Shown here piece by piece: positions 8,116 to 16,986 of a stretch of 64,000 nt of DNA; within the stretch, counting starts at the first letter, position 1; every line of letters starts with the position of its first letter. The notes below the pieces were generated by a model that did no database searches, was not told the DNA's origin, and saw only the letters and a program-made list of their open reading frames with translations. Position numbers and translations under genes: made by a program. Source of the DNA: Chungangia koreensis (GTDB lineage: Bacteria; Bacillota; Bacilli; Bacillales_A; Planococcaceae); the NCBI RefSeq assembly GCF_042651785.1, contig NZ_JBHSEC010000001.1, positions 124,001 to 188,000 of the forward strand. The letters run 5' to 3'.

Positions 8116-8565
8116 ATGAAAAAAATATGGATCGCACTATCTGCTACAGGCTTATTACTGACAGCATGTGGCAATGAGGGAACAGTTGAGAATGAACCAA
8201 TTGAACAACAACAAGTGGAAGTTGTATCAGATAACCCTGCAATAGAGGAAACGGAAACAGAAGTTGCGGAACCGGAATCTGAAAATGTGGAAACAGAAAC
8301 TGAAGCGGAAAAAGACACTCAAACTGAAGTCGTCAATCATGGTGACTATGCTGAGCTTCGGGAATACGGTACGATCGTTGAGCAAGTGGGAGCCGATTAC
8401 ACATTTGAAACCGTAACGGACAATGAAGGAAACCGTGTGCTCTTCCTGAACGATCATAACGGTGAAAAACAATATAAAACGATTTTTGTGAAATATGATC
8501 AACGCCTCGAAATCATAAAAGTGAACGGCGAAGGCGGCGGCAAAGTGTTCGAAGGGAAGATATAA
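8116..8565 (+). CDS. small acidic lipoprotein
   Basis: A 149-residue protein with signal peptide and lipobox LTAC (Cys18). A Glu/Thr/Val-rich low-complexity linker follows (about residues 24-73), then a small beta-rich domain of about 70 residues (YAELREYGTIVEQVGADY ... NEGNRVLFLNDHNG). The layout suggests a membrane-tethered domain on a flexible stalk. Start behind GGGAGTTGAAGTGGT. Function unknown. Confidence 0.8.
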   Translation: MKKIWIALSATGLLLTACGNEGTVENEPIEQQQVEVVSDNPAIEETETEVAEPESENVETETEAEKDTQTEVVNHGDYAELREYGTIVEQVGADYTFETVTDNEGNRVLFLNDHNGEKQYKTIFVKYDQRLEIIKVNGEGGGKVFEGKI

Positions 8566-8569
8566 CCAC

Positions 8570-8602
8570 ATTGGCCATCTCAACAGGTGGCCAGTTTTTT
8601 TA
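8570..8602 (+). terminator. Rho-independent terminator
   Basis: TGGCCA ... TGGCCA stem extended by flanking pairs, followed by a run of seven T. Confidence 0.8.
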
Positions 8603-8672
8603 TTCAAATTAATAGAACATTTGTTCTTATTATTGTTATAATGGTTCTATTAAATCATTGGGGGATGGATGC

Positions 8673-9713
8673 ATGGATTCAGTGTATGTAAAGGAACGTA
8701 TGGACCATCATCATGTGAAAGGGCTAAGCATCGCTTTCGTGAAAAATGGTGAAATCAGTGAAACACTCTGTTTGGGGGTTCGAGACAAAGACAACGAACA
8801 GAAAATCGACACCGATACGCTGTTCCACGCTTGTTCGATGAGTAAATTCGTAACAGCGATGGCCGTCCTGAAATTGGTGGAAAAGGGCCTTCTTGAAATA
8901 GATGGTGACGTGAATAAGATGCTATCGACGTGGAGGATTCCAGATCATGCATTCACTAAGAACGTGACGATTCGCCACCTACTAAGCCACCAGTCCGGCA
9001 TAGTCGATGCTGAAGGAAGTTTTTATGAGTTTAACGAGCAGGATGGGATTCCTTCTATGGTCGATCTACTCGAAGGGCGGACACCTTATCATCGTGAGCC
9101 GGTCAAAGTGTCGGTGGAACCAGGAAGCGAATTCCATTATTCAGACGCAGGTTTCTGTATTCTTCAACAAGTCATTGAAGATGTGACAGGGAAAGAATTT
9201 AGTGTGGTTTTGTCAGAACTGATTTTTGAACCATTACAGATGAATAATAGTACGGTGAACTTCGAACCGACAGGGAAATTTGCAAGTGGCCACAACAAAT
9301 TAGGAGAAGTGGTAAAAGGGAAGTACCCAATCTACCCTTATCCAGCTGCAGCAGGACTTTGGTCAACGCCTTCCGAAGTAGCCGCATTAGTGCTCGAATT
9401 GACTTTATCCATCAAGGGTCAAAGTAAAATCGATCTTTCAGCACATTTGGCAAGGGAAATGGTGTCGCCTCAAGGTGGTATGAATTGGAGTGGACTCGGT
9501 GTGTTTTTAGATGAAACCGAACACGGCATGGAATTTTCGTCACTCGGCTGGGGAGTGGGTTTTCAATCGATGATGGCTGCACATCCGGATATAGCAAGTG
9601 GTGTAGTGGTGATGACGAATGCGGACTTAGGTGTCCATCAATTGGATGGGATCATTGGGGAGGTTTATCGAAATTATTTGTCCGGAATAGAGGAAAACGG
9701 CTCTTCTTGTTGA
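8673..9713 (+). CDS. serine beta-lactamase-like hydrolase (class C/esterase family)
   Basis: A 346-residue protein of the beta-lactamase/transpeptidase-like serine hydrolases. The start is the ATG at 8673, about 8 bases after a GGGGG site; the TTG at 8658 overlaps that site. The nucleophile motif SMSK (S55, K58) is followed by typical IRHLLSHQSGI. The second motif is YSD in HYSDAGF where most members have YSN or YAN. The third element is likely LGWGVGF. There is no signal peptide, so it probably acts in the cytoplasm as an esterase or peptidase, not as a secreted beta-lactamase. It may be co-transcribed with the next gene. Confidence 0.85.
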   Translation: MDSVYVKERMDHHHVKGLSIAFVKNGEISETLCLGVRDKDNEQKIDTDTLFHACSMSKFVTAMAVLKLVEKGLLEIDGDVNKMLSTWRIPDHAFTKNVTIRHLLSHQSGIVDAEGSFYEFNEQDGIPSMVDLLEGRTPYHREPVKVSVEPGSEFHYSDAGFCILQQVIEDVTGKEFSVVLSELIFEPLQMNNSTVNFEPTGKFASGHNKLGEVVKGKYPIYPYPAAAGLWSTPSEVAALVLELTLSIKGQSKIDLSAHLAREMVSPQGGMNWSGLGVFLDETEHGMEFSSLGWGVGFQSMMAAHPDIASGVVVMTNADLGVHQLDGIIGEVYRNYLSGIEENGSSC

Positions 9714-9751
9714 AAAGGTTAACGGTTAAGACGAATTTGGAGGGGATACGG

Positions 9752-10195
9752 ATGGAATGCTCAAAAGTAAATAAGAGCTTTAAGGCAATAGGGGTAAAAG
9801 GGTACGGGAAATATGAAGACTTCGAAGACTTGGTCCCGAAGACAGCCCGGGAGTTTTTAATGCGTAGAGAAGAATTTCTAAACGCAGCCGATACGGAAAT
9901 TGCGCTATATGAACCTAAGAAAGATGCCGGTCACATAGAAGGACAGTTCTTTGTGGGGTTGATCGTTAACGAAACGCCTGAAGTCATCCCATCACAGATG
10001 GAGTACATAGAAGAATCCGGAGGTTATGTAACGACAAGAGGGAATATAAAAGAAATCAGTAGTCTTCACCAACGTTTGACAAAGTGGTCCGAAGAGTCAG
10101 GCTATGAAAGGGACACAGGTGCATTCATTGTGGAAACCTATCATCCTTTGCCAAATGGAGAGGAAGAAGTAGAGATTTACTGGCCGATCATATAA
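9752..10195 (+). CDS. GyrI-like/AraC effector-binding domain protein
   Basis: A 147-residue stand-alone small-molecule-binding protein of the GyrI-like (SOUL-type SHS2) fold. The ATG at 9752 follows GGAGGGGAT; the TTG at 9707 inside the upstream gene is unlikely. Indicators are KSFKAIGVKGYGKYEDF at the start, YEPKKDAGHIEGQFFVGLIV in the middle, and VETYHPLPNGEEEVEIYWPI at the end, the typical closing strand with a conserved Glu and Tyr/Trp. Such proteins bind drugs or hydrophobic cations or hydrolyse them. A second member lies at 61778. Confidence 0.8.
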   Translation: MECSKVNKSFKAIGVKGYGKYEDFEDLVPKTAREFLMRREEFLNAADTEIALYEPKKDAGHIEGQFFVGLIVNETPEVIPSQMEYIEESGGYVTTRGNIKEISSLHQRLTKWSEESGYERDTGAFIVETYHPLPNGEEEVEIYWPII

Positions 10196-10202
10196 GTCTT
10201 AC

Positions 10203-10240
10203 AAAGGGTATTAATCCGTAGAGATTCAATACCCTTTCTT
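10203..10240. terminator. bidirectional terminator
   Basis: AAAGGGTATT ... AATACCCTTTCTT stem; its right arm overlaps the last codons of the DUF896 gene on the other strand. Confidence 0.75.
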
Positions 10241-10441
10241 CTGCCTGAGTTTTTCAGGTGTAACATCATGGCCATCTTCATCGACCACGGTTACGGATGT
10301 CATCGTACTTTCCACCTGTCCTCGGATTTCACGTAAATAATCTTCGCGCAGCACTTGTTGTTCCACTTTCTCTGCATTCGTCAAACCGACTTCCTTTTCC
10401 TTTTTCGTCAGTTCAATAATGCGCTTCAAATAGTCAATCAT
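10226..10441 (-). CDS. DUF896 (YnzC-like) protein
   Basis: A 71-residue protein with the full DUF896 signature: IIELTKKEKEVGLTNAEKVE, QQVLREDYLREIRGQVESTM and the end VVDEDGHDVTPEKLRQKK. Family members (B. subtilis YnzC, YozC type) are small three-helix bundles; YnzC is encoded near SOS genes there, but no function is established. It stands alone here. Confidence 0.9.
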   Translation of the reverse strand: MIDYLKRIIELTKKEKEVGLTNAEKVEQQVLREDYLREIRGQVESTMTSVTVVDEDGHDVTPEKLRQKKGY

Positions 10442-10509
10442 TTGGACAATCCCCGTTTCGTTAGTTGTTCCTCTATAACAGTTTATATATCATCTAATAC
10501 TAATTATAC

Positions 10510-11250
10510 TCACAGCTCTCGGTAAAGAGATAGCGCTTCAATTAGAAACGTCCGATCATAACCCGTTTTAAGATGGATACGCTCGGCCCACTCTTCGATA
10601 GTTTGCGCTGGCGGATCGTACTGTTTGCCTTCCGAAGTGCTGAGGAAACTCTCCCAATTATAAAACTCCCAATGGGCGGTTTCGTTTTGCATTGGAAGCC
10701 TGACCTCCAGGAGCGGCTTACGAAAAATATTTTGTTGGCAAAAATCTGCCGCTTTGAGGAACGCATTCATGTCAACAGGTTCCGTTTGATAACGCTGTCG
10801 GGAAATTTTGCCGTTCGGACGATGGTAGTGAATGGTCACTTCATGCTCACATGGCTCTACAGTGATACCCGCCGCAGGGAAAAAACCGCTAAGAGGCTGG
10901 ACGACTGGTTCATCAATACAGATAGGCTGCAACCACTGATCACCTAAGTCACAAAGATACCGTCTGTTGTTGAAGTGCGCCACGACTGCCACATGTGCAT
11001 CGTCTGTAGCAAGATCGTGACCTACCGGATATGCACGAATGCCTGCGTCTTGGAATTCATGAATAAGCCAATAGGCGAGGTCAAAACAATTTCCGGCAAT
11101 CCCGTATCGGCTTCGGTGCTCCTTCATTTCCTCAATTGTCCGTTGTCTTCCCCCGTTATGGTGATTGGCAAACCACGCTTTCGTCAAAGTTTCCATTGGA
11201 AACTCATCAAAACGTGTGTAAATTCTATTGATTTCATTTGGAATCTCCAT
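10510..11250 (-). CDS. arylamine N-acetyltransferase-like thiol acyltransferase
   Basis: A 246-residue protein with a transglutaminase/NAT-like Cys-His-Asp arrangement: YGIAGNCFDLAYWL (Cys), DDAHVAVVAHF (His) and YLCDLGDQW (Asp). In arylamine N-acetyltransferases the same order C-H-D occurs within RGGxCFE, THxxN and VDVGF, and the surrounding strand pattern fits. The divergence at these motifs means an NAT-like acyltransferase or cysteine peptidase of the same fold is possible. It has no signal peptide, so it is cytoplasmic. Confidence 0.7.
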   Translation of the reverse strand: MEIPNEINRIYTRFDEFPMETLTKAWFANHHNGGRQRTIEEMKEHRSRYGIAGNCFDLAYWLIHEFQDAGIRAYPVGHDLATDDAHVAVVAHFNNRRYLCDLGDQWLQPICIDEPVVQPLSGFFPAAGITVEPCEHEVTIHYHRPNGKISRQRYQTEPVDMNAFLKAADFCQQNIFRKPLLEVRLPMQNETAHWEFYNWESFLSTSEGKQYDPPAQTIEEWAERIHLKTGYDRTFLIEALSLYREL

Positions 11251-11392
11251 TTTCCCAATCCCCCAACCTCTTTTCCAACCATTCTATCAATAGGAAGGAT
11301 TCATTAGCAATTAGATGTTCATCGAATCTATTCCCCCTTATACGTGTGGTTTGTCATCCTTCATGTACCATTATTAGGAGGAGGCGATCATC

Positions 11393-11587
11393 GTGAAAAT
11401 AAACACAATCATATCAGGAGTCTATAGTGTGATCCAACATACAGAAGGGCAATTTAAACTGGTTCGTGTGCTCGGTTATTATGAATCGGAAGTGGAAGCG
11501 GAACGTGAGTTGCAAGCGATTTTAAATGGACGCAAGACGGAGCGGGAAGTGGAGCATGCTTATCATCAGTCATTAACCGATTCTTAA
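11393..11587 (+). CDS. small hypothetical protein
   Basis: A 64-residue protein starting with GTG, 8 bases behind the strong site TAGGAGGAGG. Compact alpha/beta sequence (YSVIQHTEGQFKLVRVLGYYESEVEAERELQAILNGR) that resembles the small beta-hairpin/helix proteins of Bacillales which read out a display-type sheet; no family named. A hairpin follows at 11625. Confidence 0.6.
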   Translation: MKINTIISGVYSVIQHTEGQFKLVRVLGYYESEVEAERELQAILNGRKTEREVEHAYHQSLTDS

Positions 11588-11624
11588 GACCCGAAAGATG
11601 GATAGGCAAATCAGCCCAGTAGAC

Positions 11625-11676
11625 TGTAAGGTTGGACATCGAATAAATTCAGTTCAACCTTACACTTGTCTATTTT
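11625..11676 (+). terminator. terminator hairpin
   Basis: Perfect 10-bp arms TGTAAGGTTG / CAACCTTACA, 20-base loop, then CTTGTCTATTTTT. Confidence 0.6.
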
Positions 11677-12147
11677 TCTGCCTGTTTTAACATGTACTTC
11701 CTTAGGGGAGTTTTGGACTATATGTAAATACTATTCTATTATTAGTAAATAATTACTCTATACCAAAATAGGTTTAACTATTCATTTTTTAAAAACATAC
11801 GTTTCTATTTATCTTTTTCTATTCATCAAAAACCCCGTCAATTCAACGTTTTCAACTACCGACTCTGCCATCTGGACTACCCTCCATACAACTTAAGTTC
11901 TATAAAAGAAAAAAGTAAAATAGTATTTATCTATCAATTCTGAAAATTGAGAAAAAAGTCGACATATTTCGACAGAAACCACCCTCGTAAATCCATTATG
12001 CTTTTCGTAACAACTAGAGTTTGCCATGACACCATTGTTGGCTTTTACCTGCAAGATCGCTCGTGAAAGGGGGACATCGGTGTTTTTATTTTGAGTGGAA
12101 TCTTGGAGGTGGAGCGTCGTTGTAAAATTTGGAAGGGGGTCAAGAAG
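11677..12147. other. AT-rich intergenic region before the exoprotease gene
   Basis: About 470 bases without any credible reading frame. It is strongly AT-rich and should hold the promoter and leader of the protease gene. I could not identify a single clear -35/-10 pair or an operator. Confidence 0.5.
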
Positions 12148-15100
12148 TTGAAGAAGAAAAGTGGGTCAAAAAAGGCATTTAGCATTGCCGCGTCCCTGCT
12201 CATGACATTCTCGCTTGTTGCGCCGAGTGTTGTAAGTGCAGAGACGACCAGTAAGCTTCACCAATCCTTCAAAGAATCGACATCCGTAGTTGCGAAAGAC
12301 AAGGTGAGCGAACGCTTACTGCAAAATTTCAAAGATGACGAGAAAGTAACCTTCCTCGTCAAGTTCAAGGAAAAAGCTGATCCGATGAAAGTAGCTGTAG
12401 AAGCGCGTGAAAAAGCGGAGGATAAAAACCTATCCGCTCACAATGCGAAGCTATTGCAACGATCGGCTGTCGTTTCCGAATTGAAGGCAACTTCAATGGA
12501 ATCTCAGCAAAACGTCATCGAATTCCTTGAACAGGAAGCAGAGAAAGGGAACGCGCAAGAAATCGAGTCCTTCTTCCTTGTCAACGGCTTAGCCGTAACG
12601 GCGACGAAGGAAATTGCAGAAAAGATTGCGACCTTCCCTGAAGTAGAAAAAGTGCTTCCGAATGAAACGCGGCAACTCTTTACAACGAAAACAGCAAACG
12701 CAGAAGTTCCGGCCTCCCAAACACAAAACGTGGAATGGAACGTAGAGCGTGTCAAAGCTCCTTTAGCATGGGCGATGGGCATTGACGGTTCCGGTACAGT
12801 TGTTGCCAGCATCGATACTGGCGTGCAATGGGATCACCCGGCACTTAAAGAGAAGTATCGCGGCTACAACAAGGCTACTGGCCAAGTAAGCCATGACTTC
12901 AACTGGAAAGATACGACATCTGCCAACCGTGCAACTCCATATGACGATCAAGGTCATGGTACGCACGTTACTGGAACGATGGTCGGAAGTGAACCGAGTG
13001 GTGCAAACCAAATCGGTGTTGCTCCTGGCGCAAAGTGGATCGCAGTTAAGGCGTTCACTTCTGCAGGCGGTACAGATGCGGACCTTTTAGAAGCGGCAGA
13101 CTGGATTGCAGCTCCTGAAGATGCAAACGGTAACGAGCGTGTGGACTTGGCTCCGGACGTTGTCAACAACTCATGGGGCGGTGGTCCTGGTCTTGACGAG
13201 TGGTACCGCGATGTCGTCATCGGTTGGCGTGCTTTGCAGATCTTCCCTGAGTTCTCTGCAGGGAATACGACTCTATTCAACCCAGGTGGTCCAGGCTCTG
13301 TAGCGGCTCCGGCTAACTATCCGGAATCCTTCGCCACAGGTGCGATCGACATCAACAACAAAGTGGCAAGCTTCTCACTGCGTGGTCCATCGCCGTATGC
13401 TGAAACCAAACCAGACATTTCCGCACCGGGTGTCAACATCCGTTCATCTGTACCAGGCGGCGCCTATGAAGGCGGCTGGAACGGAACATCCATGTCAGGA
13501 CCTGCTGTATCAGGTGTCGCTGCACTTCTACGTCAAGTGAATGCTGACATCACAGTAGATGAAATGGAACAAATCTTGCTTTCTACAGCAACACCATTGA
13601 CGGATTCCGCATATCCGCAATCGCCGAACCATGGTTATGGTTACGGATTGGTGGATGCTCATAGTGCAGTTTCTTCCATCATCACTGGACTTGGACGATT
13701 AGAAGGACAAGTAACGAAACAAGGCGATGACAATGAGGCGCCGACTTTCGAGCACACAGCACCTCGCGAAACATATGAAGGCATGGACTTGGATCTTTCC
13801 ATCTCAGTTTCTGACAACATCTCAGTTTCGTCCGTTGTGTTGAACTACAAAGATGCAAACGGTGCATGGCAATCGATTGAAGCTGGACGCACAAGTGGTG
13901 ACTATAAATCTGGTGAGTTCGCAGTTACTGTACCAGGTTCATTGATCACTGGAACTTCGTTCACGTACAAATTCACAGTTAACGACTTCGGCAACAACGA
14001 AGTGTCGACAGAAGAGTATACAATTGAAGTAAAACCAGGCATCACAACTGGCTACTTCGAAGACTTTGAAGGTTCTCCTACAGGCTGGTTCTCTTATGGG
14101 GACGAAAACAGCTGGGAGCACGGTGTACCGACTTCAGGACCGGGAGCTGCATTCTCCGGCGAGAAAGTGTACGCGACTAACTTGGATGGACAATATGCAA
14201 GCCGTATGAATGCGACGCTTGTCATGCCTCCAGTAGACCTGCCGGAAGGTAACTCATACTTGCAGTTCAAACATTGGTACAACTTTGAAATGTCTTCCTC
14301 AGGAAGAGCTTGGGATTACGGTACAGTCTTCGTTTCCACAGATATGGAGAACTGGACTCAACTATTCCAAATCAGTGGTGTATCTGATGGCTATGTAGAT
14401 CAGCAAGTGGACCTTTCTGAATATGCTGGACAACGAGTATACATTGGTTTCAATGCATTCTCCGATGGAAGCGTCATTCGTGACGGCTGGTATATCGATG
14501 ATGTGAAGCTTTCCGATGTATCTCAAACTGGTAAAGTATCGAAGGGCAAGAACGGAAACCAAGGCGGTAAAGCAAATAACGGTAACTTCGGCAAAGGCCA
14601 AGACAAAGATGTCATGAAGCCTGCAGTGGATCCCACGAAGATCCACCCGACTGCAATGCCGGCTAAACAAGAGCCGATTATTGAAGACATTGCAAATCCG
14701 ACGCTTCTACCACTTGGCGCACAAGTAAGTGTCCTTGAATCCGGACGTTCCGTTTACACGAACCCGGCTGACGGTTCTTACTCCTTAACACATGCAGCAG
14801 GTGATTTCACAGTAAAAGCTGAAGCTTACGGATACGCTTCCGAGGAACAATCTGTTTCGATCGAAGCTGACGGCTCTGCAACAGCGAACTTCACTTTGGA
14901 AGAACTTGCTCAAAACACAGTAGGTGGGGCACTTACAGACGCTCAAACAGGCGCTCCTGTTGAAGGCGCAACATTGCTGCTTGTTGAAGATGCGAACATC
15001 GCACCTGCAACTTCTGATGCAGCAGGTAACTACTCCATTACAGCTTACGAAGGCGAATACACATTGAAAGTCATTGCTCGTGGCTACTATAGCCAAGAAG

Positions 15101-16554
15101 TGACAGTCAATATTGACGCTGACGGAGATGTGAAAGATATTGCTCTTGAGCCGTTCTACACATATCCAGGCGGCGAAATCGGCTACGATGACGGCACTGC
15201 GGAAAACGCTCGTGCTTTCTACGATGCTGGCAATGGCTGGGCAGTCAGAATGTCCCTTCCTGATGGAAATGACAATGGAATCGTCACTGACGGTGTGTTC
15301 CGCTTCTGGGATACTTCATGGCCGAGCCCTGGCGGTACAGCATTCCAAGTAGAAGTGTGGGATGCTTCCGGTGCTGACGGAGCACCAGGCAAGAAACTTT
15401 CGGGTCCAATCGACGCAACAGCTCTTCGTAACGGAGACTGGACGGTTGTAGACCTTCGTGAACACAACATCGTCGTAAACGGTGACTTCTATATGGTTTA
15501 TATTCAAAAGGATCCAAACCCGAATGCACCAGGACTTGCGACTGATGAAGACGGTGAAAACGCACTACGCAGCTATCAATTCGTAGCAGGCGCATGGGCT
15601 CCAGCTCCTGAAGCTGAAGGTAACTACATGATCCGTGCACGTGTTGACTTCGAAGTGACAGGACCAGCCATCACTTCTCCGGCTGAAGGCCTTGTTACAA
15701 ACGTAGCAGAACAAGTAGTAGAAGGTACCGCTTCACCAACGACAACTGTCGAGCTAAGCCAAAACGGTGAAGAAGCTGGATCTGTTGTGGTAGGAAATGA
15801 CGGTAAATTCTCCTTCCCTGTGACGCTTGAAGAAGGCTCAAACGAGTTCAAAGTAGTCTCCAAATTGAACGGAGCGGTTACAGGTGAATCAGCACCAGTA
15901 ACAGTCACTTTGGATACGTTGAAACCTGAACTGGCCATCACAAGTCCGAAAAACGGTGACAAAACGAATCGTGAATCCGTTACAGTAACAGGTACAATTG
16001 CTGATGCGAACCTAAGCTGGGTACGCGTGAACGGCCAAGACGCTCCTGTGAAAGACGGCAAATTCTCGAAACGTCTGTTACTCGACCCTGGCACAAACGA
16101 AATCACAGTTGTTGCTCGTGACGAAGCGAACAACCGCATCACGAAGAAAGTGACGATCGAAGCTGATTTCGAAGCGCCAGAAATCTCGAACTTGTTGCCA
16201 AACACTGACAAGCACTTAGTCACTGGCCAAACAGTTAAGATTGAATTCGATGCTGAGCCAGGTCTACGCGGAACCTTCGTCATCCACATGCCGTTGACGA
16301 ACATCCCGCAAAACGCAACTGAATTGCCGATGATGGAACAATCCCCTGGCCACTATGTCGGCTACTGGACAGTTCCTTACGGTACAGTTGCCAACGGTGC
16401 ACAAATCGAAGTCAAAGCAGTTGACGGTTTCGGCAACGAAACACGTGAACTTGCTGCAGGTAAATTGTACTTGAACCAACAAGGCACTTCCGCTTCTCCA
16501 AACGCTGAAGAACCAGCAAAAGAAGAAGCTGCTAAGGAAGACGCTGCAGAATAA
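12148..16554 (+). CDS. bpr: secreted subtilisin-family protease, bacillopeptidase F-like
   Basis: A 1468-residue exported serine peptidase. The TTG at 12148 follows GGAAGGGGGTC and opens a classic signal peptide (KKKSGSKKAFSIAASLLM... ending VSAET). An inhibitor I9-type propeptide follows (about 50-185), then the S8 catalytic domain with Asp223 (ASIDTGVQWDHP), His270 (GHGTHVTG) and Ser448 (NGTSMSGPAVSG). After that come an immune-inhibitor-A/MAM-like beta domain (FEDFEG ... SWEHG), two or three carboxypeptidase-regulatory-like repeats (GAPVEGATLLL, GNYSITAYEGEYTLKV), a DGTAENA domain, Big-like repeats and an Ala/Glu/Lys-rich tail. B. subtilis bacillopeptidase F is about the same length and layout. 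Codon use is richer in GC than the nearby genes. It degrades extracellular proteins; substrate preference unknown. Confidence 0.85.
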   Translation: MKKKSGSKKAFSIAASLLMTFSLVAPSVVSAETTSKLHQSFKESTSVVAKDKVSERLLQNFKDDEKVTFLVKFKEKADPMKVAVEAREKAEDKNLSAHNAKLLQRSAVVSELKATSMESQQNVIEFLEQEAEKGNAQEIESFFLVNGLAVTATKEIAEKIATFPEVEKVLPNETRQLFTTKTANAEVPASQTQNVEWNVERVKAPLAWAMGIDGSGTVVASIDTGVQWDHPALKEKYRGYNKATGQVSHDFNWKDTTSANRATPYDDQGHGTHVTGTMVGSEPSGANQIGVAPGAKWIAVKAFTSAGGTDADLLEAADWIAAPEDANGNERVDLAPDVVNNSWGGGPGLDEWYRDVVIGWRALQIFPEFSAGNTTLFNPGGPGSVAAPANYPESFATGAIDINNKVASFSLRGPSPYAETKPDISAPGVNIRSSVPGGAYEGGWNGTSMSGPAVSGVAALLRQVNADITVDEMEQILLSTATPLTDSAYPQSPNHGYGYGLVDAHSAVSSIITGLGRLEGQVTKQGDDNEAPTFEHTAPRETYEGMDLDLSISVSDNISVSSVVLNYKDANGAWQSIEAGRTSGDYKSGEFAVTVPGSLITGTSFTYKFTVNDFGNNEVSTEEYTIEVKPGITTGYFEDFEGSPTGWFSYGDENSWEHGVPTSGPGAAFSGEKVYATNLDGQYASRMNATLVMPPVDLPEGNSYLQFKHWYNFEMSSSGRAWDYGTVFVSTDMENWTQLFQISGVSDGYVDQQVDLSEYAGQRVYIGFNAFSDGSVIRDGWYIDDVKLSDVSQTGKVSKGKNGNQGGKANNGNFGKGQDKDVMKPAVDPTKIHPTAMPAKQEPIIEDIANPTLLPLGAQVSVLESGRSVYTNPADGSYSLTHAAGDFTVKAEAYGYASEEQSVSIEADGSATANFTLEELAQNTVGGALTDAQTGAPVEGATLLLVEDANIAPATSDAAGNYSITAYEGEYTLKVIARGYYSQEVTVNIDADGDVKDIALEPFYTYPGGEIGYDDGTAENARAFYDAGNGWAVRMSLPDGNDNGIVTDGVFRFWDTSWPSPGGTAFQVEVWDASGADGAPGKKLSGPIDATALRNGDWTVVDLREHNIVVNGDFYMVYIQKDPNPNAPGLATDEDGENALRSYQFVAGAWAPAPEAEGNYMIRARVDFEVTGPAITSPAEGLVTNVAEQVVEGTASPTTTVELSQNGEEAGSVVVGNDGKFSFPVTLEEGSNEFKVVSKLNGAVTGESAPVTVTLDTLKPELAITSPKNGDKTNRESVTVTGTIADANLSWVRVNGQDAPVKDGKFSKRLLLDPGTNEITVVARDEANNRITKKVTIEADFEAPEISNLLPNTDKHLVTGQTVKIEFDAEPGLRGTFVIHMPLTNIPQNATELPMMEQSPGHYVGYWTVPYGTVANGAQIEVKAVDGFGNETRELAAGKLYLNQQGTSASPNAEEPAKEEAAKEDAAE

Positions 16555-16568
16555 TCCCGAACACTGAT

Positions 16569-16604
16569 GGATCCCGGGGAGCGTGGTGACCTCTCCCGGG
16601 GTCC
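16569..16604 (+). other. GC-rich stem-loop between protease and peptide gene
   Basis: GGATCCCGGGGA pairs with CTCCCGGGGTCC with a small bulge. It has no T-run, so it could be a partial terminator or an mRNA-stability/processing element that sets the expression ratio of the two genes. Confidence 0.5.
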
Positions 16605-16631
16605 TATCAATAAACAGAAAGGAGAATTAGT

Positions 16632-16778
16632 ATGAAGAAGAAATCAATACTAACTGGAATGGCCTTAGTCCTTTGTATGTCATTTGGACAAGCGGCATTG
16701 GCGAAGGAAGATCCTACACCTGGTTATCCAGAACCTCCACGAACTTGCAAAGCCTATCCATGCCCAATTGCTCCATAA
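16632..16778 (+). CDS. 48-residue secreted Pro/Cys-containing peptide
   Basis: ATG 7 bases behind AAAGGAGAA. The product is a signal peptide (MKKKSILTGMALVLCMSFGQ, cleavage likely after ALA) followed by a mature segment of about 24 residues rich in Pro, with two Cys four residues apart (TCKAYPC) and an end PIAP. It lies 77 bases after the bacillopeptidase F-like gene, with its own terminator downstream. No family recognised. It could be a secreted peptide signal, a small protease inhibitor or chaperone, or a short toxin. Its size, ideal ribosome-binding site and export signal argue that it is real. Confidence 0.7.
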   Translation: MKKKSILTGMALVLCMSFGQAALAKEDPTPGYPEPPRTCKAYPCPIAP

Positions 16779-16810
16779 TGGATGAAATTGTTTTCTCCCT
16801 CTAACATAAA

Positions 16811-16850
16811 AAATGCCTGCTTCTCTTCGTGAGATGCAGGCATTTCATTT
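16811..16850 (+). terminator. terminator hairpin, copy 1
   Basis: AAATGCCTGC ... GCAGGCATTT, perfect 10-bp arms, then CATTTTGTT. Nearly the same sequence recurs at 17905-17947. Confidence 0.8.
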
Positions 16851-16986
16851 TGTTGAAATAATCCACACAGGAACCCTCAAATGCACAAACGCATTTATAT
16901 TTCTAAGTTGTCTATAGGGCCTACCGAGAAGGAGCTTGAGCTATACATGGCGAATAAATGGTAGGAAAGGATGTGCAACAAACTAC

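Noticed and set aside
8673..9713. Secreted class C beta-lactamase
   Set aside because: No signal peptide, and YSD replaces the usual YxN; a cytoplasmic esterase-like hydrolase is more likely.
15624..16304. 226-codon minus-strand frame within the exoprotease gene
   Set aside because: It is the complement of a strongly biased coding sequence; composition is Ser/Thr/Val/Phe-rich and no ribosome-binding site is present.
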